From assembly GCA_964246705.1 (NCBI GenBank), contig CAXTRQ010000187.1, forward strand, positions 1 through 11,572: 11,572 nucleotides of DNA, written 5' to 3'. A program made the position numbers and the translations under genes. How positions within the stretch are numbered: the stretch's first letter is position 1; each line of letters opens with the position of its first letter. Positions 1 to 7,696 of the stretch are shown in pieces. Origin of the DNA: DASZCR01 sp964246705. Its GTDB lineage: Bacteria > Acidobacteriota > Blastocatellia > Pyrinomonadales > Pyrinomonadaceae. The notes under the pieces were generated by a model. That model had not been told where the DNA came from. It worked only from the letters and a program-made list of their open reading frames with translations, and searched no databases.

Positions 1-524
1 ATCTGGTTGCCCTCCATGCGCGGTCGCGCTTCGACTTCGCCGACATCCAGCAAATCTTTTTCCAGCCTCTGGAGCAGTTCTGCGCCGAGTTCGCGGTGCG
101 TGATTTCGCGTCCGCGAAAGAAGATGGTCGCCTTCACCTTGTCGCCTTCCTGCAACCACTCGCGCGCATGCTTCATCTTGAAGTTGTAATCATGCTCGTC
201 CGTGCCGGGGCGGAATTTCACTTCCTTGACGGTGATGATGACCTGTTTTTTCTTGGCCTCGTTGGCCTTCTTCTTCGCCTCGTACTGGAACTTGCCGAAA
301 TCAATGATGCGGCAGACGGGCGGCTCGGCGTTCGGCGCGACCTCGACCAAATCCAAACCTTGCTCGCGCGCACGCCTGATGGCATCGCGCGTCTCCATCA
401 CGCCAAGTTGTTCACTGTCTTCGGCGATCACGCGCACTTCCGGCACGCGTATTCTCTCGTTGATGCGCACGGCAGGAGCGCGACGGTTGTCCGGGCGCTG
501 ACCGCGTCCTCTAAAGCCTGCGAT
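1..524 (-). CDS. infC: Translation initiation factor IF-3 (3' end cut by window edge), AUC start
   Basis: IF3 binds the 30S subunit, helps select the initiator tRNA and start codon, and prevents premature 50S joining. The first 174 codons are present; only the last several residues of the C-terminal domain lie outside the window. The N-domain shows the family motif RINERIRVPEVRVI (about residues 20-33) and VEVAPNAEPPVCRIIDFGKF (about 63-82). The lysine-rich linker helix follows, then the C-domain with VKFRPGTDEHDY and a tail ending EARPRMEGNQ. The proposed start is ATC at 522-524, seven bases after a GGAGG core (complement of 532-536). An in-frame TGA at 537-539 blocks any start further upstream. 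The only other candidate, GTG at residue 19, has no ribosome binding site and would cut into the conserved N-terminus. The gene follows thrS by 97 bp, as in the common thrS-infC-rpmI-rplT cluster. Identification is firm; the exact start is inferred. Confidence 0.95.
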   Translation of the reverse strand, partial: MAGFRGRGQRPDNRRAPAVRINERIRVPEVRVIAEDSEQLGVMETRDAIRRAREQGLDLVEVAPNAEPPVCRIIDFGKFQYEAKKKANEAKKKQVIITVKEVKFRPGTDEHDYNFKMKHAREWLQEGDKVKATIFFRGREITHRELGAELLQRLEKDLLDVGEVEARPRMEGNQ

Positions 525-529
525 ACTTC

Positions 530-536
530 CACCTCC
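530..536 (-). promoter_or_regulatory. Shine-Dalgarno that decides the infC AUC start
   Basis: The minus strand reads GGAGGTG, a near-perfect anti-16S match. Five bases lie between this heptamer and ATC, and seven between the GGAGG core and ATC. It overlaps the end of the in-frame TGA region, so it can only serve the ATC. No ATG, GTG or TTG stands at a usable distance. Confidence 0.75.
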
Positions 537-552
537 TCAGTTGGTGTTCAGA

Positions 553-622
553 GTTCAAAGTTTCAAGTTCAAAGTTGAAGACAGGGCTTTCGACTTTGAA
601 CTTTAAAACTTGAGCTTTGAAC
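553..622. repeat. AT-rich imperfect inverted repeat between thrS and infC
   Basis: The gap is built from repeated GTTCAAAG/CTTTGAAC words. An inner stem pairs GTTCAAAGT (567-575) with ACTTTGAAC (593-601), and continues after one mismatch with three more pairs. An outer stem pairs GTTCAAAG (553-560) with CTTTGAAC (615-622), touching the thrS stop codon. There is no T run after the hairpin on the minus strand, so it is not a typical intrinsic terminator. It could separate or tune thrS-infC readthrough, or be a copy of a dispersed intergenic repeat family. Confidence 0.6.
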
Positions 623-2610
623 TATTCGTTAACGAGCGCACGCGAGTCTACGAGTCGCTGCGCCATCTCTCGAAACTCCGCGACCGACATCACGCCGATG
701 TCGCCCTTGGTACGCTCACGAACCGCGACCTGTCCCTGTTCCATCTCACGGTCGCCCAGGACGAGCATGAAAGGAATCTTCTGCAACTGCGCCAGCCGAA
801 TCTTCGCGCCGATTTTCTCGCTGCGCACATTCGTTTCGACGCGCAAGCCCGCCTCGCGTAATTCCCGCGCGATTCCTTCGGCATATTCGTTGACGCGATC
901 CGTAATCGGCAGCACGGCAACTTGCACGGGCGCGAGCCACATCGGAAATGCTCCCGTATATTGCTCAATCAGGATGCCGAAAAAGCGTTCGATTGACCCG
1001 AACAGCGCGCGGTGAACCATCACGGGACGGTGCGGTTTGTTGTCTTCGCCGATATATTCGAGTTCAAAACGCTCAGGCAGATTGAAGTCCCACTGCACCG
1101 TCCCGAGTTGCCACAGGCGACCAATGGCATCTTCAATCTTCAGGTCAATCTTCGGGCCGTAGAAAGCAGCTTCGCCTTCGATGCGCTCGTAAGGCAGGCC
1201 GCGCCTGTCGAGCGCGGCGGCCAGCGCGGCCTCTGCCTTCGCCCAATCCTCTTCCGCGCCGAGATACTGCTTGTCCGTGTCATGACCTTTAACGGACAAC
1301 TCGAACTTGACCTTCGCAAAACCGAACGTGCGAAAGACCTCAACGACGAAATCCACGCAGTCGTCAATCTCTCCGCGTACCTGCTCAGGCGTGCAGAAGA
1401 GATGCGCGTCGTCAACCGTGAAACCTCGCACGCGCATCAAGCCGTGCAGCGTGCCCGATAATTCCGCGCGATAGACCGTGCCCATCTCCGCATAACGCTG
1501 CGGCAGGTCGCGGTAAGAACGCTGCTGCGACTTGTAGATGCCGATGTGAAACGGGCAGTTCATCGGCTTGAGCCGAAATTCCGTCTCTTCCAGCTTCGTC
1601 GGCGCGAACATCGAATCGCCGTAGTTCTGCTCGTGACCGCTAATCTGCCAAAGCTCACGCTTCGCAATGTGCGGCGTGTAGACGAAGCTGTAATTACGGC
1701 GGACGAGTTCCGCATGCAGGTAATCTTCCATCTGCTTGCGGATGACCGCGCCCTTCGGATGCCAGAAGATTAAGCCTTGCCCGTACTGCTCCTGAATCGA
1801 GAAGAGATCGAGTTCGCGTCCCAGACGCCTGTGGTCGCGCCGCTCTGCCTCCTCGCGCTGCTTGACCCACGCGTCCAATTCTTCCTGCGTCGCAAACGCC
1901 GTCCCGTAGATGCGTTGCATCTGCATGCGCGCGGCATCGCCCATCCAGTATGCGCCTGAGAGTGTTAGGAGCTTAAAGGCTTTGAGCTTGTTCGTGTTCG
2001 GGACATGCGGGCCGAGACAGAAATCGAGAAAGGGTGAACCGTCTATGTAATAGACGCTCACCTCGTCGCCGCCCTTGTCGGCGATCAGTTCACACTTCAA
2101 AGGCTCTTCGCGTTCCTCGAAGATGCGCAGGGCTTCGGGCTTCGGGATTTGCTCGCGGCGATAGGCGAGATTGCGCTTGGCAATATCGCGCATGCGCTTT
2201 TCGATGACGGACAAATCTTCGTCCGTCAACATGCGCGGCGCGATGACATCATAGAAGAAGCCGTAGCGCGGGTCGTCGAGAAGCGCAGGGCCGATGCCGA
2301 GTTTTGTACCGGGGAAGAGGTCGAGAACGGCGGCGGCCAAAAGGTGCGCGGTCGAGTGGCGAATGACATCGAGGCCGTCGAGCGTCTGCGGCAGGATGGG
2401 TTCGATCTCGATGGTTGCATCGCCGTTGCCGTTCGGCTCAATCGAGTCGAGCGGGAGCGCGAGGTCAACTTCGCGGCCATTGACCTTCGCGGCGAGCGCC
2501 TGCTTGGCTGCGTCGCGGTCGAGGCGTCGCAGAGCTTCGGCCACCGTCAGAGACGATGCCAAAAGTTGCGCGGCTGCGCCATTCTTCAATTGAACGTTTA
2601 TCTCACTCAT
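622..2610 (-). CDS. thrS: Threonyl-tRNA synthetase
   Basis: This class II synthetase charges tRNA-Thr with threonine in the cytoplasm and edits mischarged Ser-tRNA-Thr. At 662 residues it is full length for the bacterial family. In order it shows an N-terminal TGS domain (about 1-70); the editing domain with HSTAH (H85, H89) and DFCLGPH (C198, H202), which match the four editing-site residues of the E. coli enzyme; the catalytic core with zinc ligands C352 (LKPMNCPFH), H403 (DDAHLF) and H533 (MVHRALFGS); the motif 3 region GSIERFFGILIEQ; and a C-terminal anticodon-binding domain (about 560-650). All expected active-site residues are intact. The ATG is preceded by GGAG at a spacing of 11 bases. 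A 313-bp leader separates it from tRNA-Val on the same strand, and infC follows directly. Regulation may act through that leader (see the Thr-rich frame entry). Confidence 0.98.
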   Translation of the reverse strand: MSEINVQLKNGAAAQLLASSLTVAEALRRLDRDAAKQALAAKVNGREVDLALPLDSIEPNGNGDATIEIEPILPQTLDGLDVIRHSTAHLLAAAVLDLFPGTKLGIGPALLDDPRYGFFYDVIAPRMLTDEDLSVIEKRMRDIAKRNLAYRREQIPKPEALRIFEEREEPLKCELIADKGGDEVSVYYIDGSPFLDFCLGPHVPNTNKLKAFKLLTLSGAYWMGDAARMQMQRIYGTAFATQEELDAWVKQREEAERRDHRRLGRELDLFSIQEQYGQGLIFWHPKGAVIRKQMEDYLHAELVRRNYSFVYTPHIAKRELWQISGHEQNYGDSMFAPTKLEETEFRLKPMNCPFHIGIYKSQQRSYRDLPQRYAEMGTVYRAELSGTLHGLMRVRGFTVDDAHLFCTPEQVRGEIDDCVDFVVEVFRTFGFAKVKFELSVKGHDTDKQYLGAEEDWAKAEAALAAALDRRGLPYERIEGEAAFYGPKIDLKIEDAIGRLWQLGTVQWDFNLPERFELEYIGEDNKPHRPVMVHRALFGSIERFFGILIEQYTGAFPMWLAPVQVAVLPITDRVNEYAEGIARELREAGLRVETNVRSEKIGAKIRLAQLQKIPFMLVLGDREMEQGQVAVRERTKGDIGVMSVAEFREMAQRLVDSRALVNE

Positions 2611-2923
2611 CGCTTAAGCTTCTCCGTAAGTTTGGCAAAGCACGCCGGAGACCGGGCGGACAGGAAATCTGCCGCAACGGGTGTCTCTTTGTGCCGAAAG
2701 CCCCACGTCTTTGGAAGATGTGGCCTCGCGGAAAGAAGCGTCGAATTAAATTGTCCCGTCTGGAAACGGTAGTCGTCAGATCGGATTCGACAGAAGCGCC
2801 CTCGCCGCGCGACCCGCCTTCAGTGGAGCGGGTTCGGTGACATTAAAATCGAAACGTAGTTCGAGTTTGCGTCAACATTTCTGGCAAGAGTCTTCCGGTG
2901 CTCGCTGTCGAAATTTGGATAAA
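2611..2923 (-). promoter_or_regulatory. Long thrS leader with several stem-loops
   Basis: This 313-bp stretch between tRNA-Val and thrS holds no full-size gene. Three stem candidates are visible: ACCCGC/GCGGGT at 2812-2833 (6 bp, loop 10), GTCGAAT/ATTCGAC with arms at 2785-2791 and 2740-2746, and CCAC-A-TCTT/AAGA-C-GTGG at 2703-2723 (8 pairs, one mismatch, loop of three). None is followed by a good T run, so a classical terminator is not evident. A TTGACG at 2870-2875 could be a -35 box, but no good -10 lies 16-18 bases away; TTTAAT comes 22 bases downstream. No T-box consensus was found. Whether thrS is transcribed from here or by readthrough from the tRNA promoter cannot be decided. Confidence 0.4.
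2843..2878 (-). CDS. Candidate Thr-rich leader peptide upstream of thrS
   Basis: This is an 11-codon frame reading MLTQTRTTFRF, starting with ATG and ending in TAA. Four of the eleven codons are Thr (ACG, ACT, ACT, ACG). The 6-bp hairpin at 2812-2833 begins nine bases after the stop codon. Leader peptides rich in the cognate amino acid control some biosynthetic operons and the pheST synthetase operon in enterics, so this position before thrS is suggestive. Weak points: the only Shine-Dalgarno-like word (GGAAGA) is about 12 bases upstream, no terminator with a T run follows, and a frame this short can arise by chance. Confidence 0.3.
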   Translation of the reverse strand: MLTQTRTTFRF

Positions 2924-2998
<75 letters not shown>

Positions 2999-3050
2999 AA
3001 GAACCTATCAAAACAATCGCTTCAAATACTCTCTGAAAGCGGAGAAGTTA

Positions 3051-3075
3051 AGTTAACAAACGGTTCAAGTTCCTG

Positions 3076-3079
<4 letters not shown>
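3051..3079 (-). promoter_or_regulatory. Promoter for tRNA-Val, -35 overlapping the ABC-F stop codon
   Basis: A perfect TTGACA (complement of 3074-3079) is followed after 17 bases by TTAACT (complement of 3051-3056). The -10 matches the consensus only moderately. The TGA stop of the ABC-F gene lies inside the -35 box. Start of transcription would fall about 45 bases before the mature tRNA 5' end, leaving a short leader for processing. Confidence 0.5.
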
Positions 3080-5040
<1,961 letters not shown>

Positions 5041-5041
5041 G

Positions 5042-5140
5042 TCAGTAAAACTTCAACGCAAAAATTGTCGAATGAAAAGCCCTGCGGCCTTGAAACGAAA
5101 CTGAAGCGGGCGCATGCCGCTCTCGGGTCAAGAGCAACAT
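5042..5140 (-). CDS. Candidate 32-codon upstream frame (leader) of the ABC-F gene
   Basis: The frame begins MLLLTRERH and ends TIFALKFY; its TGA stop is separated from the ABC-F ATG by a single C. It has a GAGG Shine-Dalgarno (complement of 5150-5153) nine bases before its ATG, whereas the ABC-F start has none. This arrangement would allow translational coupling. The bases between the ribosome site and the ATG form one arm of a 9-bp stem (5106-5150), so the leader's own initiation may depend on RNA folding. Some ABC-F resistance genes are controlled by short upstream frames, which supports but does not prove the reading. The frame stays open further upstream by chance (antisense-like GC-rich sequence), so the start is inferred. 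Confidence 0.35.
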   Translation of the reverse strand: MLLLTRERHAPASVSFQGRRAFHSTIFALKFY

Positions 5141-5150
5141 TTGCGCCCGC
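5106..5150. other. Nested hairpin between PPIase lipoprotein and ABC-F genes
   Basis: GCGGGCGCA (5106-5114) pairs perfectly with TGCGCCCGC (5142-5150). Inside the loop GCTCT (5119-5123) pairs with AGAGC (5131-5135) around a seven-base loop. On the minus strand the structure is followed by TTCAGTTTCGTTTC, which is T-rich but not a clean U tract. It may be a weak terminator for the upstream lipoprotein gene or a folded leader for the ABC-F gene. Confidence 0.6.
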
Positions 5151-5216
5151 CTCAAAGTTGTCATCACATCGGCGGCAAGTCCGCGCGCTCGCCCGCTCGC
5201 CGAACCAAACGTCCTG

Positions 5217-6509
5217 CTACTTGTTCTGCGGTGGTCTGGTCGCCGCCGCCGGAGTCGCTGCCGGTCTCGCCGCCGGAGTGGTCGCCGGTCTCGCCGCGGG
5301 GCTGGCCGTCGTTTTCGCCGCCGGATTAGGGGTTGCCGGTCGAGTGGCTGCCGGAGTGGCCGTCGCCGCAGGAGTTGCCGTCCCGGTCGCCGCCGCCGGA
5401 CTGGCAGTCTCACTTGCAGCAGGCGACGCTGCGCTGCTCGCGGGCTGCGCGGGTTGCAGCCCGCCGAGCGCGCTCGGATCAGTGAGAATACTTCCGGCCA
5501 GTTTATTCTCAATCTTCGCCTCGGTCATCGCCGTCGTCAGCAGCGCCACGTTGAGAAGTTGCTTACGCTGCCCGATGAGCGCGTCCTTAATCTGCTCCTT
5601 AACCTCGTCATAGGTCTGGTTACGGTTCTCCAGATTCCGGTCTGTGAGCTTGAAGATCGCCCAGCGCCCGTCGCTGGTCTGGGTCGGTTCGGTGAAATTG
5701 CCGACCTGCATGGACGTAAAGAACTTCGAGATTAAGTCAGGCATGAACCCGTTCTGCTTAAGCTGCTCTTCGGTGGCAACGCCGATGTCGCCGCCATACT
5801 GCGCGCTGTTGTCTTCACTGCGCTGGCGCGCAACCGTTGCAAAGTCCGAATTGCCGGTCTTGAGTTGCTGAGAGATGTTGTTGATTTTCAAGACCGCTTC
5901 AGCGGGATTCTTCGCGTCGTCCTGTTGCAAGCCGTTATCACGCGGGTCAACGATGATGGCGGCCAGCGCGACGCCGCGACGGTTGACGAAAGTTTCCTTG
6001 TTCTTCTCGTAGGCTTCCTGCACTTCACGCTCGCTGATGCTGATATTGCCGATGGTCTTCTCTTGCAGCCTCTGGATAGCCATCTCTTTGCGCACGGCCT
6101 CACGCAAGCTCTGCTCGGTCTGGCCGCTGTCGCGAAGTTGCTTTTGGTAATCCTCTTCGGTCAGGCGGCCTTCCTGTTTCTTGGTGTTGATGGTACGCGT
6201 AATCTCTTCCTCGTTCGGGACGAGTTTATCCTTCTCGGCACGTTGGAAGAGGACTTCCTGCTGAATCAAACTGTCGAGTTCCTGCAAGCGCGCGGCGGCA
6301 AGTTGCAGGGGCGACAATTGTCCCATCTGCCCGTTGGCTCGCTGGCTAACCCGCTGGTCAACATCCTTCAGCAAGATATTTTTGCCGTTGACCGTGGCGG
6401 CGATGTCCTTGTTATTCGAGTCGCTCCCTTTTCCGCCGCACGCGGCGAGGGCGACGGCCAACGAGGCCACGAGAATGAGAATTGCGAATTGTTTGGCGGC
6501 TCTATGCAC
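5217..6509 (-). CDS. SurA/PrsA-like peptidyl-prolyl isomerase lipoprotein with Pro/Ala/Thr tail
   Basis: This is a secreted foldase or chaperone of the parvulin class, expected to be membrane-anchored in the periplasm. From the GTG start it begins MHRAAK, followed by a hydrophobic core (8-23) and a lipobox LAAC with the lipidated Cys at 24. A SurA_N-like helical chaperone region spans about 36-165. A parvulin domain spans about 170-292, with SEDNSAQYGGDIG (231-243) and FTEPTQTSDGRWAIFKL (272-288). The last 80 residues (351-430) are almost entirely Ala, Pro, Thr and Ser with degenerate eight-residue repeats. The frame extends upstream to an ATG at 6632, but that stretch lacks a signal-like N-terminus and overlaps the rpmB promoter. 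GTG at 6507-6509 is preferred because it places a proper lipoprotein signal at the N-terminus and has AAGGAG upstream, though 12 bases away. It is divergent from rpmB and may be co-transcribed with ABC-F. Client proteins are unknown. Confidence 0.85.
   Translation of the reverse strand: MHRAAKQFAILILVASLAVALAACGGKGSDSNNKDIAATVNGKNILLKDVDQRVSQRANGQMGQLSPLQLAAARLQELDSLIQQEVLFQRAEKDKLVPNEEEITRTINTKKQEGRLTEEDYQKQLRDSGQTEQSLREAVRKEMAIQRLQEKTIGNISISEREVQEAYEKNKETFVNRRGVALAAIIVDPRDNGLQQDDAKNPAEAVLKINNISQQLKTGNSDFATVARQRSEDNSAQYGGDIGVATEEQLKQNGFMPDLISKFFTSMQVGNFTEPTQTSDGRWAIFKLTDRNLENRNQTYDEVKEQIKDALIGQRKQLLNVALLTTAMTEAKIENKLAGSILTDPSALGGLQPAQPASSAASPAASETASPAAATGTATPAATATPAATRPATPNPAAKTTASPAARPATTPAARPAATPAAATRPPQNK
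5220..5459 (-). repeat. GC-rich degenerate coding repeat (Pro/Ala/Thr tail)
   Basis: The 3' end of the PPIase gene is low-complexity. Two adjacent 24-bp units (5248-5271 and 5272-5295) match at 21 of 24 positions and encode ARPATTPA and ARPAATPA. The remainder is a looser array of PA-, AAT- and TP-containing units. Such tracts can change length by replication slippage. Confidence 0.7.
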
Positions 6510-6589
6510 TGTGGCTTTCTGCTCCTTCGACTGTCTAAAAGATAATGACGAATAAACCGTGCGCGCCGCGCTCGATGGGCGCGGCCAAC

Positions 6590-6619
6590 TTGACGTTCGA
6601 TAAGACGGTTTGCTATAAA
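6590..6619 (+). promoter_or_regulatory. rpmB promoter with extended -10
   Basis: TTGACG (6590-6595) and TATAAA (6614-6619) are 18 bases apart, and the -10 is preceded by TGC, an extended -10 motif. This is the best sigma-70-type promoter in the window. Transcription would begin near 6626, giving an 86-base or so leader. The promoter lies in the divergent gap before the PPIase gene. Confidence 0.7.
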
Positions 6620-6635
6620 TTTTCGTTTCCACTGC

Positions 6636-6685
6636 GCGTCGCCGTCGCGTCTATGGAGACCAAAGAAAAACGGCGGCGCTTTTTT
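6636..6685 (+). terminator. Terminator-like attenuator in the rpmB leader
   Basis: GCGTCGCCGT (6636-6645) pairs with ACGGCGGCGC (6670-6679) in a 10-bp stem with one G-U pair, immediately followed by six T residues (6680-6685). The 24-base loop contains a small inner stem GTCT/AGAC (6649-6652 with 6657-6660). It lies after the rpmB promoter and before its ribosome binding site, and no other plus-strand gene is upstream for it to terminate. A short competing stem CGCG/CGCG (6635-6638 with 6646-6649) would break it. The function as attenuator is inferred. Confidence 0.55.
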
Positions 6686-6711
6686 ACTGTTCGGAGGTTT
6701 CAAAATCAATC

Positions 6712-6906
6712 ATGGCTAAACGATGCGAAGTCTGCGGCAAGGGGCCGCAATTCGGAAACAATGTCTCGCATGCGAACAATCGCACGCGCCGCCGCTTTAA
6801 TCCCAACCTGCAATCAATCCGCGTCCAGCAACCGCAGGGCGGGGCGCAGCGCATGAAGGTTTGCACGACCTGTATCAAAGGCGGCAAAATCGCGAAAGCA
6901 GCTTAG
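6712..6906 (+). CDS. rpmB: 50S ribosomal protein L28
   Basis: This is a small structural protein of the large ribosomal subunit. The 64-residue product starts MAKRCEVCGKGPQFGNN and carries the L28 hallmark stretch SHANNRTRRRFNPNLQ. It has two CxxC pairs (C5/C8 and C51/C54), marking it as the zinc-binding form. The ATG has a strong GGAGGT (6693-6698), though 13 bases away, longer than usual. It is the only plus-strand gene here and stands alone rather than next to rpmG. It is divergent from the PPIase gene and convergent with ridA. Its promoter and a terminator-like structure in its leader suggest regulated expression. Confidence 0.97.
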   Translation: MAKRCEVCGKGPQFGNNVSHANNRTRRRFNPNLQSIRVQQPQGGAQRMKVCTTCIKGGKIAKAA

Positions 6907-6928
6907 ACTTCAAATATCCTTGTCAAAC

Positions 6929-7002
6929 GGGCGGCGTGCGCCGGGGCGGAGTTCAGCGAAACTCTCTCAGGCGTTCCCGCCCTTTCATTTTCTGCGCCGC
7001 CC
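6929..7002. terminator. Nested hairpins between convergent rpmB and ridA, likely shared terminator
   Basis: An outer 8-bp stem pairs GGGCGGCG (6929-6936) with CGCCGCCC (6995-7002). An inner stem pairs GGGCGG (6944-6949) with CCGCCC (6977-6982), followed on the plus strand by TTTCATTTT, a reasonable rpmB terminator. A small GAGTT/AACTC hairpin (6949-6953 with 6960-6964) overlaps the inner stem by one base. The region lies 23 bp after the rpmB stop and 41 bp after the ridA stop, so it could stop transcription from both sides. On the minus side no strong T tract follows. Confidence 0.55.
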
Positions 7003-7042
7003 AAAACTCAAAACCCGACGCCCTTCGCGCAGAATTACGCGC

Positions 7043-7423
7043 TCAGGCCACCATCGCGATGACATCAATTTCGACGCGCGCATCGCGCGGCAGGCGCGCT
7101 GCCTGCACGGTCGCGCGAGCGGGCGGTTCCGTTTCAAAATAACGCCCGTAGACTTCATTCATCGCCGCGAAGTCTCCCATATCGGCAAGATAGACGGTCG
7201 TCTTGACCACCATGTCGAGGCTCGTCCCGGCGGCTTCGAGCACCTTTGAGAGATTACGCAAAACCTGCTCTGTCTGCTCCGCGATGCTCCCCGGAACAAA
7301 CTCTCCCGTCTGCGGATCGAGCGGAATCTGCCCCGAAGCGAAGACGAAGCCCCCCGCTTTAACGGCCTGCGAATATGGCCCGATGGCCTGCGGAGCGTCC
7401 TTTGTTGCGACAATCTGCTTCAC
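7043..7423 (-). CDS. ridA: RidA family enamine/imine deaminase (2-iminobutanoate/2-iminopropanoate deaminase)
   Basis: RidA hydrolyses the reactive enamine and imine intermediates released by PLP enzymes such as threonine dehydratase, giving 2-keto acids and ammonia. It works in the cytoplasm as a trimer. The 126-residue product has the expected length and motifs: AIGPYSQAV (13-21) with Y17, FASGQIPLDP (28-37), LEAAGTSLDMVVKTTVYL (62-79) and PPARATVQAARLPRDARVEI (100-119). R103 occupies the place of the catalytic arginine of active RidA proteins, and E118 the later conserved glutamate. The start codon is GTG, with GAGG 11 bases upstream. It has its own promoter candidate and converges on rpmB. 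Confidence 0.95.
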   Translation of the reverse strand: MKQIVATKDAPQAIGPYSQAVKAGGFVFASGQIPLDPQTGEFVPGSIAEQTEQVLRNLSKVLEAAGTSLDMVVKTTVYLADMGDFAAMNEVYGRYFETEPPARATVQAARLPRDARVEIDVIAMVA

Positions 7424-7465
7424 TGTTTCGATAACCTCTTTTTCATCTCTTAAAGCAAATTGCGC

Positions 7466-7495
7466 ATTTTAACAGAAAGATTCGACGCACGGCAA
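7466..7495 (-). promoter_or_regulatory. Candidate ridA promoter
   Basis: On the minus strand TTGCCG (complement of 7490-7495) and TAAAAT (complement of 7466-7471) are 18 bases apart. The -10 matches five of six consensus bases and the -35 four. It would start transcription about 35 bases before the ridA GTG, leaving room for its ribosome binding site. Confidence 0.5.
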
Positions 7496-7649
7496 ACACC
7501 GAACGCGGATATGGCCTCTTGGGAGGCCGCTTTGGCTCGTTATCTAAGGTAGTTCGGTATTATTGATGTAAGGAAGATAGAAGCGGATGCTTCGCGCGCC
7601 CGCCGGAAGGCGATTTTATTTTAGGGATGGAGCTTGAACACGAGGCTCA

Positions 7650-7696
7650 AACGCGTGCAGTGCTTTCGTGTCTTCATGCCACGCCCTGCACGCGTT
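7650..7696. other. 11-bp perfect hairpin spanning the rel stop codon
   Basis: AACGCGTGCAG (7650-7660) is the exact reverse complement of CTGCACGCGTT (7686-7696), with a 25-base loop containing the rel TGA stop. The coding arm encodes part of ERVQ near the C-terminus. No T run follows on the minus strand, so it is a poor intrinsic terminator; it may protect the 3' end of the mRNA. Confidence 0.55.

Noticed and set aside
468..470. GTG at codon 19 of infC as the start
   Set aside because: It has no Shine-Dalgarno and lies at the conserved RINERIRV motif, while ATC upstream has an ideal ribosome site.
2611..2923. T-box riboswitch upstream of thrS
   Set aside because: No sequence like the conserved AGGGUGGNACCGCG box and no specifier-loop architecture was found on the minus strand; the leader is described only as structured.
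5041..5080. Leaderless promoter directly before the ABC-F ATG (TCGACA, 16 bases, TTTACT)
   Set aside because: The -10-like word ends only three bases before the ATG, too close for transcription to begin at or before the start codon; both boxes are weak.
5042..5512. 156-codon minus-strand frame overlapping the PPIase tail
   Set aside because: Most of it is an Arg/Pro-rich alternative frame of the GC-rich Pro/Ala/Thr repeat; only its last 32 codons, with their own ribosome site, were kept as a candidate.
6565..6585. GCCGCG/CGCGGC palindrome between divergent genes as an operator
   Set aside because: Six GC-only pairs with a nine-base spacer are too easily produced by chance in this composition, and no second copy supports it.
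6510..6632. ATG at 6632 as start of the PPIase lipoprotein
   Set aside because: The 41 extra residues look non-coding, would bury the lipoprotein signal peptide internally, and overlap the rpmB promoter.
7513..7528. GGCCTC/GAGGCC hairpin as a rel terminator
   Set aside because: The stem is perfect but only 6 bp, has no T tract on either strand, and lies 145 bp beyond the rel stop; left without a function.
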